A DNA stretch of 64,000 nt from Peronospora farinosa (lineage: Eukaryota; Oomycota; Peronosporomycetes; Peronosporales; Peronosporaceae): contig CANTFK010000661.1 of NCBI GenBank assembly GCA_947646735.1, positions 248,001-312,000 on the forward strand, in the 5' to 3' direction. Made by a program: the position numbers and the translations under genes. Each line of letters begins with the position of its first letter. Position 1 is the stretch's first letter. Below, in pieces: positions 21,505 through 33,709 of this stretch. The notes beneath the pieces were generated by a model. It did not search any database. It worked only from the letters and a program-made list of their open reading frames with translations, and was not told the DNA's origin.

Positions 21505-24500
21505 ATGCGTGTCGAATTCGCCGTGTCCTCGCCATCCGAAAGTACCACGGACTACATGTTGGATATGAGCAGCGGCCAGGCGCCCTCTTCTTCTACGGAA
21601 GGTGTTCAAGGACTGGCCACACAGCCGACGTCATCATCTCAGTCGCAAGTGCACAAAAATTTGCGCCGAGGCCACACACTTCATGGGATGCAGAATGAAG
21701 AAGAGCAGCGCAATATCATTTCGCTTCGGTATCGAGCTGATAGGTACGCATCACCTAACACTACTTCGCTTATACCTAAACTAGGATTTTTTTTATTCTT
21801 CTTGTCAAAAATGAAAATCTTTGAAACTGATAATTTAATTTTGACACGTACAATTTCAAATATGACAGTATGGCCGACTCAGTTGCATCTGATACCAAAC
21901 CTGACGCCGAGACCAAGATCTGGAACCTCTTTGAGCAGGTCTTTTGCTTTCTTAAAGGCATGACTATCTACCAGACTCGAAAACGTCTCAAGTTTACGAT
22001 TGTATCGCAGACTGTCATTAATTCGTTACGTATTTTCCCGATTATTTTGGGTCTGAGTTTTCAGGCCACTCTGCCCGTTCTCATTCTTTACATTACGATC
22101 GTACTGGGCTGGCACGGCACAAAGTTTCTCGTACCCAAGTTTTTGCTGAGTTACAAGATTGGCATGCAACTCACGCTGATTGTGGACGTTATTTGGTACT
22201 CGAAGGGGTACAATGGCAAGCTCAATAGTGTCAGCAGCGGTACTTCCGTGCTTATGCAGGGATTCTTTTCCATCTTGTTGACCATGCTTAATATTATGGG
22301 CTTCATGTATGGCTGGAAGCTCCGACGAATTGTCAAGGCAGTGCAGAACCAGCGAGAATGCGACCGCGCTGCTCTCGCCACGGCGATGCCGTCTCCCACA
22401 CGGGGCAATTCACTGCACCAGACAATGTCTATCAACCCGTCGGCCGGGGAGACGGACGAGGACGTCGGACCGTCGGCACGTCGGAAATTTGTTGTAAGTC
22501 CAGACGTTTTAAATAGCAAGTTGCGAGGCAGTGAGTCGAGATTCTCGTCGAAGTTGCCGGATGCTTTGAAGAGCAAGGCGCAGCGAAGAAAGAAGGCAGA
22601 GGCTGAAGAAGAGGCACCTGTCTTCTGCTCCAACCTCATCATTACGAGCAAGTACACATATTACAACTTCCTGTTCGTCTTTCTCAAGATGCAGTTCAGT
22701 CGACTGGCGAACTTGTACACGACCATCGTGGTGGCATTGTGTTTCTTCGACTTTTCGCCAGTGAGCCCCATAGCTAGTTTAACGCCACTGTTGATTGTGT
22801 TTGCGACGTCCGCGCTGAAGGACGTGAGTGAAGATCTTCGCCGGCAAAAGGGAGATACTATGGTGAATTCAAGACCGGCACACATCGTTCGCTATGATAC
22901 GGCGGGTAAGGTGCAACATATTGATGGCACTTGGCAAGACATCGAGGTGGGTGATATTTTGCTATTGAAAGACGGCGACCAGGTTCCTGCGGACTGCATC
23001 CTGCTAGCCACAAGTCGGCCTGATGGCCGGTGTTACGTGGAGACAGCCAACCTGGATGGCGAAACGAATTTGAAGATTCGCCAGGTAGCCAGTTGCACGA
23101 AGCATTTTGTTACTGCTGAAGAGATTTTAGAATGTCACGAGCTCGAGGTGGAATGTGATGTGCCCAATAAGGATCTGTTTTACTTAGATGGTGTGTTAAA
23201 GGTCAAGAATATTGCGGGTGAAACTGTTGCGGACACCGAGAAAGAGGACACGGAGACGAGTATTACTATGGATAACTTGGTTTTACGTGGTAGTGACAGC
23301 CGCAATGCCGAGTGGACGCTTGGACTTGTGATTTACACTGGCAAAGAAACGAAAGTTCAGATGAACTCGGTGGCTGTGCCGCTTAAACGTAGTTTTGTGG
23401 AGAAGACGTTGGATACGATGTTTGTGCTAGTTTTGATGCTACTTTTCGGAATTTCGATTGCTTGTACATTGGGCAACAACAACTGGGACTTGGACCTGGC
23501 CGATGATTCGACACCGTGGTACATTCAAGAAGAATCAAACGGCTATATCTTTTTGAGTTACGTGATCCTGTTCAACAACTTGATTCCGCTATCGATGTAT
23601 GTGACGATGGAAGGTGTGCGTTTTGTTCACGCACGCTATATCGAAAACGATCTGGAAATATACGACGAGAAGACGGATACACCGGCACAGGTTCGCAACA
23701 GCAACATCAACGAAGATCTTGGACAGATCCAGTATATTTTCTCTGACAAAACGGGTACACTTACTTGTAACGAAATGATCTTTGCAAAATGTACCATTGC
23801 GGGACTGCGCTACAATGACATTGAGGTAGACACAATGAAACAAGGAAGACCTGGCACCAAGTTCAGCGACGGTCGATTACTGGCGCGTTTGAACTCAAAC
23901 CACTCTACAAAAAAGGAAATTCATGATTTTCTTCTCTTGCTGACAATCTGCAACACTGTGATTCCTGAGACCAGTGCTTTGTTGTCACCCACATCTAGTA
24001 GTGACTCATGCTCTGCCCAAACGCCAACGATAAAATACAATGCGTCTTCTCCCGATGAGGAGGCACTTGTGTTGGCTGCTGCTGACCTCGGTTATGTGCT
24101 GTCTTCGCGTGACGGTCCAATGTGTCATGCTGTCATTCAGGGCAAACCCATGTCGTTTGAAATTCTGAATGTGCTCGAGTTTAACAGTGATCGAAAACGC
24201 ATGTCGGTAGTTGTGCGATTTCCCGATGGAAGTATCGTGCTTTACTGCAAGGGCGCTGATGATATAATTTTTGATCTGCTGTCAAAATCACAGCCACAGG
24301 GCGTAGCGCACGTGACGCGTGGTCATCTCCAGGAGTATGCATCGGAGGGTCTTCGAACTTTAACAACAGCTGTACGTCACCTTACGCAGGAGGAATATGA
24401 CCAATGGAATCAATTGTACCGCCAAGCGGAATTTTCGATGGAGGGACGTGCCGCTAAGATTGCCAAAATATCGGCTATTATTGAGACTGAGTTGACATTG

Positions 24501-26447
24501 CTCGGTGCGACGGCCATTGAAGATCGATTGCAGGACGGGGTGGAGGAGTCTATTTGTGCGCTGCGCAAGGCAGGCATAAAGTTCTGGGTGCTCACGGGCG
24601 ACAAAAAGGAAACCGCGCTAAGCATTGGCATGTCGTCGCACGTGATTGATGATAACATGGATGTAATCGTATTGGGGCAGCGTGACAAGGGATCACTACG
24701 TACAAAATTGGAGGAGTTGTACGTCGACCTTGTTGAAGACAAGTGGGGATCAGATGAAACCTCGTCGGCGGTTAGTGTACTGTGGGAAGCTTTAATGCTA
24801 ACTATTATGTACTTGTGGGATCTACTGAAGATGGCTCTGGTGGGGCGCAATGAAGAAGCAGAGGCTCGAAAGAAGAGAAGACGCGTTCCACGCCGAGAAC
24901 ATGCCGATGTGGATGCACCGATCGATACCACTGGTCACTACAATGAGGTTTATCCGGCCCTTCCAAACCGTGATGTGTCCGAGAAGAGCTTTGACCGAGA
25001 TCTTTGTGATCACAACTTTGAGCCAAAAGCTGATGCAACGACAGGCGGTACTGATAGCATGAGCAGCGAAGACTACATTGATGAAGAGCTGGAGTTTGCC
25101 ATGGTGATTGATGGTAAAACGCTTGCGCTGGTGCTAGATGATGATATCAAGTACCTGTTTCTGGCAGTAGCTACGCAGTGCAAATCAGTGATTTGTTGTC
25201 GCTGCTCACCCGCTCAAAAAGCGTCGGTGGTGAAGCTTGTTACGGAGCCCACACTCATGTTCTCTCCAGGCAATATTACGCTTGCCATTGGGGACGGTGC
25301 TAATGATGTGCCGATGATTCAGGCCGCTAACGTGGGTGTCGGTATCAGTGGAAAAGAGGGCCGTCAAGCTGTTCTCTCCAGCGATTACTCAATTGCTGAG
25401 TTTCAGTATTTGAAACGTCTGCTGTTGGTTCACGGCAACTACAGCTACAAGAGGATATCCAAGCTCATCTTATTTTCGTTCATGAAAAATGTGGCATTAT
25501 CGATGTCCAACTTCTTTCTGGCGATGGAGACAATGTACAGCGGTTTGCTGATGTATTTCAGCATCTTCTTCACGCTATACAATGCGCTCTTTACGACGAT
25601 TCCTATTGTACTTATTGCCATGTACAACCAGGATGTGTCTCCTGCAGTGCTGATGCAATACCCGACGTTGTACGTGAACGGTCTAAAAAATCGATCATTT
25701 AACTGGATGTCTTTTTTTGGCTGGTGCGTGCTAGGCACGTGGCATGCTTATGTGGTTTACGCGGTGCCGTTCTTCACAAACGGTTCCATTGTCTGGTACT
25801 TTTCGAGTGACTCGTCGAAGCTCCAATTTGACAAGCGCGATTTGGGCCTCTGGGCGAACGGCGTCGCATCGTACACGTACCTGATCACAGCTTCGACGAT
25901 GCAAGTGTCGCTCATGACGAGTAACTGGACACGACGAAACGCTATTGCAACTGTTGGTACTCTAATATTTTACTATTTGTTTACAGCATTCTTCTGTGCT
26001 GTATTCGGATGGACCAAGACTGATTTTTACGACACAGAGGCTGGCTTTGGTATAGTAAACCAACTCGTTCGCGAAGCGTGGTTTTGGCTTGGTCTTCTGC
26101 TGTCAGTAGTGATTGCCGTCTTACCCAACTACATCGCTAAGGCTGGGCGAGTTTTATTTTGTCCGGAGCCATCTCACCTGATGCGCGAGTGGAATCGCCT
26201 GGCCAAAGGCGAAGACGCCGCCGTTGTGGTGGACTCGCCACGACTCGTCCGCCGCAACACGGGTTTTGCATTTTCGCACTGTCCTGGTGAGACAGAGATG
26301 GCATTGGGTACCTACCGGAGCAGCAATACGCGAGAACAGTCTCGAGTAGGCCAGATATCGGAGCCCTCGGATAGTGGCGTACGTGTGCAGTCGCCGTTGT
26401 CGTCTACTGCAGACGGATCCTCGCCATCTCCCAAGGCATTGCACTAG
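21505..26447 (+). CDS. P4-type phospholipid-translocating ATPase with N-terminal membrane extension
   Basis: Exon 1 is 21505-21743 and exon 2 is 21869-26447, joined through a 125-bp intron (1605 residues). P4-ATPases flip aminophospholipids to the cytosolic leaflet. Visible marks: the P4 N-terminal block TSKYTYYNFLFVFLKMQF near residue 341, the actuator NLDGETNLK, the phosphorylation site DKTGTLT with Asp706, KYNASSPDEEALV for nucleotide binding, the hinge GDGANDVPMIQ and the C-terminal six-helix membrane part. Unusually, about 340 residues precede the P4 core and include at least three hydrophobic segments (about 130-163, 173-188, 206-228), which ordinary P4-ATPases lack. A subunit partner (Cdc50) is not in the window. 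Confidence 0.93.
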
Positions 26448-27648
26448 GCGGTCTCCATACTAGTAGGTTGAAGAGGCTGTGCACGGAGTCGAAAATCAAT
26501 CGACACTGCGTAAGAAATGTGTAATGCTTTGTCATTACAAGCCAACTAATGCTTTGTCGTTACAAGCTAACTAATAAAAGGCCGAGGGCGTGTACTATAT
26601 CATTGGTGTCAACATAGTGGATAACGTTCGATAGGTCAATGGCAAGCTTAGCAATGTACTGCTTGTTGTTACAGATGGATGCAAGCGATAGCAAGCGCAT
26701 CAGTTAGTAACGCACGAAGGAAGAAAATACGATGATAAGCAACGATCTAGTTTATCTAGTTGCTGCTTCGACGAAGCTTCCTCCTGTTCGATGCAATAAA
26801 GCAAAGCTCGTTCGCGCAGACTGTTCGCTAGAAACTTGTGCGTGCCATCGAGGCGACAAGTCCGTTTATGGCAACAAGTCCGTTTCAAACGTTGCAAATG
26901 CAGTTGCACAGCCACAACTCTCCTATAAAAACTACGTATGCAGCTGACGCTCAAAATGAAGGTAGGAAAAGGTCATGGGCTTGGAAGATATAGTATGATC
27001 GACGTGCCATTGCTTAAGCCTTACGTTAAAGCGATGCACTTTGTCTCTAACTTGTGGATAGCACGAGGGTAGCGTCGGACACTTTTGACGTACATCCAAG
27101 TTGCCACGTAAAGAGGAATGTGCTTTCAAGGGCCATACGATACTGGCTCCGTACAGCGGTTCCTGCGTGGACAACAACAGGTTATGAGAACTACGGGTTC
27201 CGCTCAGGCCCACTGCCGCATCTACCAGAAAGTGTACCCATTGAGTCTGTCATCCACGATAGCGCAGAATATTTGGGCATACGGAAGATGCCCACAGTTC
27301 GGCTGATATGCGCCATCCAATCGAGGCGACATTAAAATTCAGTCTGATTAGTCGCAGATTGCAACTGCATTTGTGCACGACTAGAAGAGGCAACAGCCCT
27401 TGCGCCAGTATAGTCGCGTTGGTGACAACACTGAACGGACGTAGGCGCCGACCGCAACCAATTTAATTTGCTGGGAAGTTGTCGCCATCGATATATCATG
27501 AAGTCGTGAGTGCATATAAATTACATCTAAAGAAAACCATTTCGTCATCTCGCGCAATTTCTTTGACAACAAGTCACAGTTGACATTTGTATGTACCTTG
27601 GAAGACACCCCAATAAACAACTTGTAGACAAATTGGCAAAAGGGAACA
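26448..27648. other. Intergenic region with a 25-bp tandem duplication
   Basis: No gene is supported. Positions 26522-26546 and 26547-26571 are a near-perfect 25-bp direct repeat (TAATGCTTTGTCRTTACAAG core) shortly after the flippase stop. Several frames of 60-95 codons occur on both strands between 26.7 and 27.6 kb without recognisable motifs. Confidence 0.5.
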
Positions 27649-28627
27649 GGCGCGTAGCTGCAGCCAGTTCACTCCTTCACACCGTGATCAGACTTGCAAA
27701 AGTCTCTTGCAAAAAGGCTCGAGTCGAGTCTGTGCTTGTTGCGCTCATATTAAATTGAAATAGTTGCAACCATGTTCAACAAAAAGTCCTGACGACGCAT
27801 ACCCATCGACTGATTACCCGTTACATCTACAAACTTTTTTCTATCTCAGCAAGCTAGGCTTTGCTGCTGATACATGTGGAGCTGGTATGACTTGTACTAT
27901 ACAAACGTGTCAGTCTGTCTCGACTCAACGCAACAATCAAATGTTTATATCATTCTGTATTGTTTTGGTGACAGTGTCTCATCATTAGGATTGATAAAAC
28001 AGTAGGATGCTACTGGCATGTATTGTGGTCTTTCTAACCCTTTTCTATATCAGAGCAACCAAACATGTAAGTGCAGCAGTATCGTCCTAAACTTGAGCTA
28101 AGAATCAGTGTGTTTTGAGCGAGCTCTCAGATGAGCCTCTAGTTCACCTGTTTGGGGCCACAAACCCTGAAATAAGTGCTCACAATGACTGCCGAGATGA
28201 GTGGTGTTGCATTTTGCACGCACCAGAATTTAAGCCGATGTCACAGACGAAAGACGAAGTCGGGTCGGTAGCTGTGGTCTCACCCTTGTAACTTCGTCAA
28301 GTATATTTTTTACCCGATCCTAATGGTGAGACACTGTCACCAAAACAATACAGAATGATATAAACATTTGATTGTTGCGTTGAGTCGAGACAGACTGACA
28401 CGTTTGTATAGTACAAGTCATACCAGCTCCACATGTATCAGCAGCAAAGCCTAGCTTGCTGAGATAGAAAAAAGTTTGTAGATGTAACGGGTAATCAGTC
28501 GATGGGTATGCGTCGTCAGGACTTTTTGTTGAACATGGTTGCAACTATTTCAATTTAATAAGATCGCCGAGTCTTTTGCAAGTTTGATTACGGTGTGAAG
28601 GAGTGAACTGGCTGCAGCTACGCGCCA
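27649..28627. mobile_element. Foldback/MITE-like inverted repeat element
   Basis: A left arm at about 27649-27993 and a right arm at about 28314-28627 are reverse complements. They match almost perfectly over the inner 240 bp, with a few mismatches and one arm-length difference outside (the left arm carries about 30 extra bases near 27700-27740). A unique spacer of about 320 bp separates them. The same 75-codon frame therefore appears on both strands, with no protein family signature. The structure fits a non-autonomous foldback transposon or an inverted duplication. No clear target-site duplication was identified. Confidence 0.75.
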
Positions 28628-29745
28628 GGACAAAGCCGATGCATTGCACATTGCGCTTGTTACGTACTGAAGTAGCAAAATTACCGTGAACGCAACACCG
28701 TGATAATCGAATGCATTAGGCTTGCTCAACATTCGAAACGCGTACTAAGTCATGTGCTACTGAACCGATCGCAGAATCGATAGGCGGCGGTCTAAGAAGA
28801 CGAGACTAACAGCTCAGTGGCCATCCGCTTCAACTCTTGTCTCAACAACATACAAACGCAACAGAACTTGAAAGTCATCTCATAATATCCAAGTATCATG
28901 CATATCGTCAGCATTCGGCACAGCAGTGCAGTGCGTTGGCTGAGAAAAGCTCGTCTATTGTACCATATATACAGCTTTCGTAGCGTGAGGACAGGCACAC
29001 TAATAAATTCGTGGTGGCGCTAGTATAGACACCAAATGTCGTCTCACGTACACCGTACACCGAGACAGTTTGTTCCTTGCTCGGGATATGAATTCAGCCG
29101 CTTCACTGCTCTTTTACCGTTACATTTAGGGGGCAAGATCAGATGATACTGTTATTGTCTTTGACGGCAAACGCAAACTATCGTAGCCTCAAAACAAGGA
29201 CAAGACGTCGCGTTGATCGCATATCCTGCAAAGGTTGCTCGCAATCGCTTTCCAATCGCAGTGGCACCGACTTACATCAGTCGCCACGGTCGCGGAACTG
29301 ATTCAAACTACAGAAATCAGGCACAACTCCTGGCACAGCAAAAACGCCAACGTTATTTTCAGCACCATGACGCTGTGGACAAGCCTTGCATCAACAGCAT
29401 TATTACTATAAAGTGTGACGATTTGACAGTGAATGGCATACCGGAGGGCATGAAAATCTTCTAGACTATCTTGCATCAGTCCAGAGCTACATGTACAGCC
29501 AGCGAAGGCCGCACTAGTGCCGAACGTAAATCATCTTTACTGTCTCCTCTCCACCAAAAAGCGACGTCTCGCTCTTCCGTTAAGTCAAAAGTCGACCTTT
29601 GTCTTGCAAGCTGAATGTCGAAAATTTGTTAGTAAGTCATCATTCCGCTTGTAAGTCGACACAGCGAAATCATCTCGAGCTAATAAGATACTACCGCTAT
29701 ACGTTGAAGAGGCCTTGGATTAGCTCGTAGTAGCTCGAGGCCACT
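28628..29745. other. Intergenic region
   Basis: Short frames only. A plus-strand frame at 29213-29464 (83 codons) has no recognisable feature. The region leads into the promoter of the first zinc-binding-like gene. Confidence 0.5.
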
Positions 29746-29761
29746 GTTCACTCTTCAATTT
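29746..29761 (+). promoter_or_regulatory. INR core promoter of the first C-x6-C-x15-C-x2-H gene
   Basis: GTTCACTCTTCAATTT matches 14 of 16 positions of the oomycete core promoter and lies 45 bp before the ATG at 29807. Confidence 0.65.
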
Positions 29762-29806
29762 GTCACCTCCACACAAAGTTCCGACTCCTCTTTCTCAAAC
29801 CAAATC

Positions 29807-30547
29807 ATGCAGACAACAGACGACGAATTTAGCGCGCTCAAATGCCGCTACGCCAGCAAACGCTGCTGGAACCTCCGTGCCATCAAGCGCAATGGCGAGC
29901 GCCACAACTTGTGTGAGATGCACCGTCAAAAAGCCAACAGTAACCAACGTCGTCTTGACAAGAAGCGTAAAGCTGGACAAGCTGCTCTTGGTATCCCGAC
30001 CCACTTGCCACTGCATGCCGGCGCCGACCTCGAGCGTCGTATGCGTATGCGTGCCTCCATTGCACTTAAACTAGAGCAGGAGCTGGGCGTCCTGCCCCTC
30101 ACGACCCAATATATCCGACCACCACCACGAGCCACCGCATCTCTTATAGAGCTCCAGCGAGCAGCAGGCCTTATGGCTATGGGAAACCCACACAACAGTC
30201 ACCTGACGTACAACAGCAAAATGGAGTCATGGCGTGAGACAAGTCGATTGTCACCTGCTGCATGGATGGATGCAGCGTACCCAAAAAGTCCTCGTGCAAT
30301 GCTTCGTGTGGCAGCGATGGCCAAGATGGTACCAGCCTCAGACTCCCGCGGGTTCACTCATCGTAAGCCGTTAACCCCTCCAAAGGTAGAACCTATTGAC
30401 ATGACTCCATCCATTCTACTGCCGCCAATTGCTACGGCAATGGCAAGATCGGGAGAAGGATTCAGGACCACCGTGACACTACAACGTTCTTCATGGCAAC
30501 CGAACGTCCGACGAGCTCCAACACTCGTCACCCGCGCCAACATTTAG
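29807..30547 (+). CDS. Small basic protein with a conserved C-x6-C-x15-C-x2-H motif (copy 1)
   Basis: A single exon of 246 residues. Near the N-terminus it has Cys-x6-Cys-x15-Cys-x2-His embedded in KRNGERHNLCEMHRQKAN, followed by a very basic helix (NQRRLDKKRKAG). The spacing suggests one zinc ion and recalls, without matching, the plant WRC motif (C-x9-C-x10-C-x2-H). The rest is Pro/Ser/Thr-rich and probably disordered. A nuclear or nucleic-acid-binding role is inference. The paralogue at 32948-33709 shares only this module. The gene follows a good core promoter closely, so expression is likely. Confidence 0.75.
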   Translation: MQTTDDEFSALKCRYASKRCWNLRAIKRNGERHNLCEMHRQKANSNQRRLDKKRKAGQAALGIPTHLPLHAGADLERRMRMRASIALKLEQELGVLPLTTQYIRPPPRATASLIELQRAAGLMAMGNPHNSHLTYNSKMESWRETSRLSPAAWMDAAYPKSPRAMLRVAAMAKMVPASDSRGFTHRKPLTPPKVEPIDMTPSILLPPIATAMARSGEGFRTTVTLQRSSWQPNVRRAPTLVTRANI

Positions 30548-30703
30548 ATAGCAAGAGATTTGGTCATTCCCGTTTTACAGTAAGTAGAGACTCTAAAGAA
30601 CAAGTTCATATCCATCATCATTTTCCTTGTTACACAGCCGTTACTGAGGACTTCCTTGATTATCAATGAACGCCAAGAGATGAATATCGTGTGTGGTACA
30701 GAC

Positions 30704-32560
30704 TAGATTTCTGAAGTCTGCAGTCAGTCTAGTACCTCAGGAGATGTCTCCTGTCCGTTACGAGGGCTGTGCAGTGCCGGCTGCCACTTGACGATGGTGT
30801 CCTGGAACATTGCCGTTGATAGGCGGAGGTAGACGTCAGTGCTCACATCCCTATCTCTTCGTTGTTCCTTGATAGCGACCGCTCGGAGTTGGCGACGAAG
30901 CTTTCTTGGACTTCCACACCATTTGCTCCGTGGACGCACTTTCCTGCTTATGGATACTCTGGTTCCGCTATATCCAGAGCGTAATTACGCAGACGAAGCA
31001 AGCTAGCCACTATATTCTTTTCCAAGCTCGGCCAACGATGTCAGCGTTGCCTAGGAACACATGATTGATAGCCACCCGTACACTTGGAGGTAGCTCCGGT
31101 GCCGAACGTGAGAACGCTGCTTGTTTGTACAAGACCATATGAGCGCACGAAACTACCGATCGTGATGATGTATGCCCAAGACGTTTACGCATCGACGCAG
31201 TATGTAAGAGTCCTTCGTGTCGCCCGCCACAGGCCAGATACCTCTTGCATGTCGAGTCCATGTCGCGTCCCAAGAAGTACAGATTCAACTGATGGGCAGC
31301 TATTCTGTAGCATACCTAGACCTGGCCTTCTGTGAGAGTGTGTCCGTGTTCCCAGAGATGTACCGGTGACTGCGACATCGGGAAGTGGGTGCCGTTCTGC
31401 TAGCCTGATTACCGATGTAAGTGCTAAATGTAGCTTTCGTTTCGCGCGATGGAACGGTTGGCATTGTTGCGCCTTGAAAGCGTGCAATGGTTGATGGAGG
31501 GTGGGAGGCTCCATAAGAATCCATGTAACTGCGGATGCGCTGTGGATACAAGTGCCGTATTCCATATTCAGTGTTGTAGATTTATCAGCTCCTGTTGATC
31601 AGTTAAGTACACATCAGTCATGTGATCGATGATCCAATGAACTACGTTGTTGGCTTAAAAGAGGACGATAAAGGCGAAGTTGCCGCCGGCGTGTTCTTTC
31701 TGGCGCCCGTGTGTAACCCTCGGCTTATCAATGTCCACATGTCCTTGTTCAGTACCTCAGGTCCATTCCGCAGCGTTAGCTGAGCCGGTATTGCATTGCT
31801 TCTTCTTCGTGCAGATAGGGACTTGCCATCAGTATGGCTGTTGCCCAATGCCCCAGTCTAGAAATCGTGTAGTAAGTATTTAGCCCCGTTTGTCGAAGCC
31901 AAATATGGCAACCCAGTGATGAAACTCGCCAAATGTGGAACTCAGCTAGCGTGCACGCGTGTAGCAGTGTATACTTCTTTGTGATAGCAAATCCCCTTGT
32001 CATCCACTATCCAAGGGTTCTGATCCCACCTGCAAGTCGCCCAAAAGTCCTTGTGCTCCTGGGTGTACATGTGTATAAGAGTGGGGATGTCTTCGTACTA
32101 TTGAGGAAGTAAATCCTGGTCCGACCTGGTGTACTATAGAGATCCTATACGGTGCTGTTTAATGATCGTACATTCTTCTTGCCTCGGTGCCATCCACTCG
32201 CTAACTTCCGCTCTAATTTCCAATTGTAAAACCATTAGCGTGCTATTTTCTTCCAGTTTTGATTAGTGCTGCTAGTACTTCCGCGACCGAGAAAAAGAAG
32301 AGTAGTGGTGCTACGAAGCAGCCCTGTTGGATGCCCGTGCTTAGTGTACTCTATGAGATAACACTTTGGCGATGACTTGTAGCCGGACTAGAACAACACT
32401 ATCGGTCGATCCCCCATGGGCGTCCGTTACATCACCCTTCTTATGCAAAATGGTTTGCACTTGTGTCTTTGGACCGAAAAAGGCTGCCCATTCATTCGTT
32501 TCAGCTGAAGCGATGCATACTTTTCTGTACACAGTCGACAGTCGACTTGAGCTCTGGTCC
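30704..32560 (-). mobile_element. Degraded LINE-like non-LTR retroelement
   Basis: On the minus strand, 32532-32341 reads VQTILHKKGDVTD and VLVRLQVIAKVLSHR, like the start of a LINE reverse transcriptase palm. 32340-32285 reads GIQQGCFVAPLLF, the RT block with the invariant QG. Downstream the frame is broken many times. At 30980-30704 the element ends with the same C-terminal segment as the fragment at 18.4-18.7 kb (VYLRLSTAMFQDTI). No intact ORF remains. The exact 5' limit is unclear, and decayed sequence may extend to about 32.9 kb. It separates the two zinc-binding-like paralogues. Confidence 0.7.
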
Positions 32561-32912
32561 GATGACTGACTTGATATGGAAAACCATCACGATCAAGGGA
32601 AGGAAAACGACGTGATTACAGATGGTTGTGACAGTCCTGACTACCGGTGATCAATACCCAAACAGCCTGACCATAACAAGGGGCGTCCAGCAGACGAACA
32701 ATTGCCTTGGTCGACGGTACACCAAGACGTGGCACCAGGGCAGCACCAAATTTCTCACCCGGTACAAAAATCCTGTACAAAATACAGCAGTGGGTTCCCT
32801 CTCAGCCATCTGGTTCACCCCTATTGTAACTCTCGTATCCGATTTGCTCCATGTGACTGCAGTATCTTCCTTCCAAGCGACTGACTACAAGAGTCCCCAG
32901 GTGCGCGATTTG

Positions 32913-32928
32913 GATCATTCGCTCTTTT
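32913..32928 (+). promoter_or_regulatory. INR-like core promoter of the second C-x6-C-x15-C-x2-H gene
   Basis: GATCATTCGCTCTTTT matches about 12 of 16 positions of the core promoter consensus and lies about 20 bp before the ATG at 32948. It argues against any start further upstream. Confidence 0.45.
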
Positions 32929-32947
32929 GCCTTCCATTCACTTTGTC

Positions 32948-33709
32948 ATGATGACCACACGCCCCCGTTCTTCCTTTTCTCCTTCCCCAATGACTACAAT
33001 TACGTCGTCACCAGAGCAAGTGCACGACGCCAACGTCATGTGTCGTTACCCAAGCAAAAGATGCTGGAACTTACGCGCCCTGAAACGCAATGGCGAGCGC
33101 CACAATCTCTGTGATTTTCATCGCCAAAAGGCCAACAAGAACCAGCGTCGACTCGAACTCAAGCGCAAGGCCCGTGCACAAGCGTTCATGGACTCAGAGC
33201 CTGCGGGCAAACGTCTCCGCACGCACAAGAAGACTCGTCAGCGTGCACGTCGTGCGCCTCTTAGTGCCCACTTGGCTATGAAAGAGGAGGCACGCGCCAA
33301 GCAACAGGTGGAGGAAGTCAGTCAAGTCTTAGGGCTTACGAGCTGGTTCTTTCAGGATCTCGTGCTGCTGGACGGCACCTACGATCGAGGTGGATTTCAA
33401 GTCAAGGATGAGCTGCCTTTAGCACCTGCGTCCTTCATCGAGCTGCCACGTCTTCCGGACGTGGTAGATGAGGAGACACTGGATCGTATCTTGCAAGACG
33501 GACAAGGAGACGTTTGCAAAGGATTGGATAGTGCAAGCTTAGGAATGGAAGCGCTGGTATCGCTACCCGAAGGCAAAACCTCGCCCGTAGATGTCGGTGA
33601 GTGCTGGGACGGCCTCGAGTTTGCCGACTATTGGCTGCCAGCTGATCAACCTACCGGAAACATTGACGCTTTCGTTGGGGATGAAGACGTGTTTGTCGCA
33701 GACGTGTGA
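32948..33709 (+). CDS. Small protein with a conserved C-x6-C-x15-C-x2-H motif (copy 2)
   Basis: A single exon of 253 residues from ATG 32948 (a second ATG follows at once). The module CRYPSKRCWNLRALKRNGER with the downstream Cys-Asp-Phe-His and RQKANKNQRRLELKRK is nearly identical to copy 1. After the basic helix this copy has a further Arg/Lys-rich stretch (GKRLRTHKKTRQRARR), then an acidic C-terminal half (DEETLDRILQDGQGD and a final DEDVFVADV). A basic DNA-binding-like N-terminus with an acidic tail would suit a transcriptional activator, but that is inference. The two copies point the same way. Confidence 0.75.
   Translation: MMTTRPRSSFSPSPMTTITSSPEQVHDANVMCRYPSKRCWNLRALKRNGERHNLCDFHRQKANKNQRRLELKRKARAQAFMDSEPAGKRLRTHKKTRQRARRAPLSAHLAMKEEARAKQQVEEVSQVLGLTSWFFQDLVLLDGTYDRGGFQVKDELPLAPASFIELPRLPDVVDEETLDRILQDGQGDVCKGLDSASLGMEALVSLPEGKTSPVDVGECWDGLEFADYWLPADQPTGNIDAFVGDEDVFVADV

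Noticed and set aside
27764..28544. Two identical 74-residue ORFs on opposite strands
   Set aside because: Identity is explained by the inverted repeat arms; there is no protein family pattern or independent support.
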